Shown one piece after another: positions 62,277-64,000 of a DNA stretch of 64,000 bases; position 1 is the stretch's first letter; each line of letters begins with the position of its first letter. The notes under the pieces were generated by a model. The model worked only from the letters and a program-made list of their open reading frames with translations. It was not told where the DNA came from and made no database searches. The DNA comes from Candidatus Aramenus sp. CH1 (GTDB lineage Archaea > Thermoproteota > Thermoprotei_A > Sulfolobales > Sulfolobaceae): assembly GCA_022678445.1 (NCBI GenBank), contig JALBWU010000007.1, positions 253,213 through 317,212 on the forward strand, given 5' to 3'. Position numbers and translations under genes: made by a program.

Positions 62277-62325
62277 TGATATCGATGTAGGTTGAACGGT
62301 GAGATCAGTATCCCCGGCTGATGGG
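62270..62325 (+). ncRNA. C/D box guide sRNA candidate overlapping kdgA stop
   Basis: C box GTGATGA (62273-62279), D' TTGA (62292-62295), C' GTGAGAT (62299-62305, degenerate) and D CTGA (62318-62321). Both guides are 12 nt, the ideal archaeal spacing. The D guide CAGTATCCCCGG pairs over nine bases with the universal CCGGGGAUA in the peptidyl-transferase loop (E. coli about 2442-2450, from memory), predicting methylation five bases upstream of D. The C box contains the kdgA stop codon, and the RNA overlaps the convergent gene's end. Such gene-end sRNAs are common in Sulfolobus. Confidence 0.6.
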
Positions 62326-62934
62326 AATAGCAATAAAAGTCACGCTCTCTCCGAACTTCCCCGTTGTCCATACAGGGATTAGGAGCACGGAGCCTGGAAG
62401 AATGTTCTTGGAAATCTGTAGTTCTAGCTCTATTACAGTCAAGTTGTTTAACAGATACTCGTGGATGGAGAGTATTTGGTATAGAGAAGAGTTATAGCCT
62501 ATGTAGACGTCATATATACCCCTTACGTAGACGTCTACATATGCAACTAGTGAGGAATTTTCCCAACTCAACTTATCTAGCCTGGCATAAAGCAGGGGGA
62601 AAATCGTTATATTGGCTGAACCCAACCACTCTCCTTCGTCATCTGGACCCATGTAGACATATGCAGAAAAGTATTCTGTGCCATTCCAGTAATATAGGGT
62701 AGCGTTAGTAGTATAGTTTACTGAATAGTAATAGGTGTAAATAAACTCATCTTGTCCGTAAGCTCCACTGTACCCTTTCTTAACCACAGGCTCGTGCTCC
62801 GTACTAAAATACACTGAGGGCATTGAGAGGTCTTGAGTAGGGCGTTTAGAAAAGATGGTACTGGAAGTAAGGGAGGCGTAGGCAAGCCCTATAGCCAATA
62901 GAACGCCAGCAGCTATCATTAGGAGAGTCTTCAC
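62305..62934 (-). CDS. Signal-anchored extracytoplasmic protein
   Basis: About 209 residues from the GTG at 62934. It begins VKTLLMIAAGVLLAIGLAYA, a signal anchor, then an external domain with many Asn-x-Ser/Thr sequons and aromatic-rich strands (YTYYYSVNYTTNATLYYW). No C-terminal anchor. The frame extends to 62976, but the TATA at 62956-62969 fits the shorter start, 26 bases away. Divergent from a membrane-bound wHTH regulator that may control it. Function unknown. Confidence 0.62.
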   Translation of the reverse strand: MKTLLMIAAGVLLAIGLAYASLTSSTIFSKRPTQDLSMPSVYFSTEHEPVVKKGYSGAYGQDEFIYTYYYSVNYTTNATLYYWNGTEYFSAYVYMGPDDEGEWLGSANITIFPLLYARLDKLSWENSSLVAYVDVYVRGIYDVYIGYNSSLYQILSIHEYLLNNLTVIELELQISKNILPGSVLLIPVWTTGKFGESVTFIAIPISRGY

Positions 62935-62955
62935 ATAATACTCCTTCGATATTAC

Positions 62956-62969
62956 GTTTATATATTTAT
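62956..62969. promoter_or_regulatory. Shared TATA, secreted protein / wHTH-membrane regulator
   Basis: GTTTATATATTTAT is about 27 bases from the GTG at 62934 and 32 from the ATG at 62995, and reads as a TATA box on both strands. Confidence 0.5.
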
Positions 62970-62994
62970 TCCGCACACTATATTTTAGATCACG

Positions 62995-63411
62995 ATGACG
63001 CCCGCTGAATACGAGGGACTTTACGGCACTAGGAAGAAGATCTACTATTACATTCTAAGGCAGAGGAAGCCTGTCCCGCTTAAGAAGATACAAAGGGACC
63101 TAAATTTGAGTTCCCCGTCGCTGGTACAGTATCACTTGAAAAAGTTACTGGAAGAGGGGCTGGTGAAAGAGACGCAAGAGGGCTACGTGGTGTCTAAGGT
63201 AGTTTTATCAGATTACGTTAGAATATCAAATCACTTGATACCCGTTTCCGCCTTCTTCGCCTCCTTTTTTATCACGGCGTTGGCACTGCTTTTGACCTTC
63301 CTCTACAAGTACCCGTTAGCTTCAGAGATCTTTTCTGTAATAGTTATTTCAATGTCTGCTGTCCTGTTTGTCCAAGACGTGATAAGAAAATACAAGGAAG
63401 TTAAGCTCTAA
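62995..63411 (+). CDS. Winged-helix regulator with two membrane helices
   Basis: A 138-residue protein. Residues 1-70 form a winged helix of the ArsR/MarR-like archaeal type (VPLKKIQRDLNLSSPSLVQYHLKKLLEEGLVKE). Two transmembrane helices follow (about 79-101 and 106-125), then a basic tail. Membrane-bound one-component regulators of this type occur in archaea. It is divergent from the signal-anchored protein and could control it. It ends four bases into the convergent small membrane-protein gene. Confidence 0.75.
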   Translation: MTPAEYEGLYGTRKKIYYYILRQRKPVPLKKIQRDLNLSSPSLVQYHLKKLLEEGLVKETQEGYVVSKVVLSDYVRISNHLIPVSAFFASFFITALALLLTFLYKYPLASEIFSVIVISMSAVLFVQDVIRKYKEVKL

Positions 63412-63695
63412 ACTCTAGTAACGTAGTAATATAGAAGAATAACCACTGAAGCGGTAAGTACAGCAATACCCAATGAAGGGTACACGTAGATAGGATTTCT
63501 CTCACTACTCCACAAGCTGAACGCCACAGTGTCTGTCACGCTCACTAAAACTAGAAGTACGGATATCACTACCAACACGAGGGAGATCTTTCCTTTAAGT
63601 TCCCTCCTGAGGCGACTAAACTCCACGAGAATGAGGGAGGCGAAAATCGCAGATATCACTGAAAGAGCAATGTGAATGTACCATAGCTCGAACAT
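63408..63695 (-). CDS. Three-helix small membrane protein
   Basis: A 95-residue protein with three hydrophobic helices (about 5-24, 38-60, 70-91), a basic loop RLRRELKGK after the first, and SSERNPIYVYPS between the others. No recognised family. It converges on the wHTH-membrane regulator with a four-base overlap. Start ATG 63695; the following 110 bases to the right edge element contain no gene I can support. Confidence 0.55.
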   Translation of the reverse strand: MFELWYIHIALSVISAIFASLILVEFSRLRRELKGKISLVLVVISVLLVLVSVTDTVAFSLWSSERNPIYVYPSLGIAVLTASVVILLYYYVTRV

Positions 63696-63807
63696 AAAAG
63701 TTAATGAACTTGAGGAACTTATAAGTGTTTACCCAAATCGATAGCAATTTACCTTTTCATACTTTAAACCATTTATAAGTGTGGAGATTTAACATTTCTA
63801 ATTCATA

Positions 63808-64000
63808 TTATCTCTGTACACTAATTATTTCAGATTTAATATCTTTCGTCTTTAAGCCATAGATCTTAAGCCCAGAACTAGTCCTCTGGCCTACTCCCCT
63901 CCCTGCGAGGGTTCTGCCTAGGTCTAAGGCGTTACTCCCCCTTAAGGGAGATACTCCGTGATGTGAAGAGAAAGGAAAGAGCCAAAGCGTTGACAATCTT
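63808..64000 (-). mobile_element. Possible end of an IS200/IS605-type element (TnpB tail / structured RNA)
   Basis: At the right edge a GC-rich block stands out from the AT-rich surroundings. Minus-strand frame 63808-63999 is open and enters from outside the window (HHGVSPLRGSNALDLG, then GRGVGQRTSSG). The DNA contains three hairpins: CCAGA...TCTGG (63872-63889), CCCTGCGAGGG (63901-63911) and CCCTTAAGGG (63939-63948). A C-terminal TnpB tail overlapping a structured omega-RNA end would look like this, but the diagnostic TnpB motifs are outside the window, so this is tentative. Confidence 0.35.

Overview
The window is a gene-dense stretch of a thermoacidophilic crenarchaeal chromosome of the order Sulfolobales. 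Evidence: archaeal-type PheST, MetAP-2, PibD and DUF1512; an unlinked 5S rRNA gene; leaderless genes with a TATA element about 26 bases before the start codon; and the endonuclease III / ParB-like / glycosyltransferase / helicase set that accompanies the ups pilus operon in Sulfolobus. Base composition looks mid-40s % GC by eye, which would fit Metallosphaera or a relative better than Saccharolobus; this was not computed.

Layout. 1-4.7 kb: glutamyl-tRNA synthetase (cut by the left edge), phosphoglycolate phosphatase, an HD phosphohydrolase, the 5S rRNA gene, DUF1512 and methionine aminopeptidase, all on the minus strand. 4.7-14.9 kb: a plus-strand translation operon (UPF0173 hydrolase, pheS, pheT, alpha/beta hydrolase), then an aminotransferase, regulators and a JAMM protease. 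14.8-23.7 kb: a ups-type DNA-repair locus in which the repair genes are complete but no upsF, upsA or upsB is present and the UpsE-like ATPase has lost its catalytic motifs. 23.7-40.5 kb: cobalamin biosynthesis in two blocks (cbiC-NSUN-cbiD-cbiE, and cbiG-cbiH-BtuF-like plus the chelatase genes cobN and chlI/D), separated by a flavoprotein, UbiA, citramalate synthase and a membrane protein. 40.6-49.7 kb: acyl-CoA dehydrogenase, two transporters, an operon of NurA-like nuclease, HerA-like ATPase, a small protein and a double-hotdog thioesterase, and a CoA-disulfide reductase. 49.7-58.9 kb: PGI/PMI, CysS, Nudix, a secreted glycoprotein, glutamate dehydrogenase, an OLD-like ATPase, an SDR and uracil-DNA glycosylase. 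58.9-64 kb: guide-RNA genes, TauE/SafE, a DtxR/MntR regulator, KDG aldolase, small membrane proteins and a possible IS200/IS605 end at the right edge.

The most notable items are: (i) the ups locus without its pilus; (ii) a compact minus-strand element in which an H/ACA guide RNA candidate shares its ACA box with the terminal stem of a C/D box guide RNA, just upstream of the uracil-DNA glycosylase gene; (iii) a second C/D box guide RNA whose C box overlaps the stop codon of KDG aldolase; (iv) eleven divergent gene pairs with short intergenic spaces where one TATA-like element, often symmetric, seems to serve both directions; and (v) several enzymes with intact frames but altered catalytic residues (CbiC, SDR, UpsE-like). 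Function calls rest on motif recognition and family knowledge; no database search was possible.
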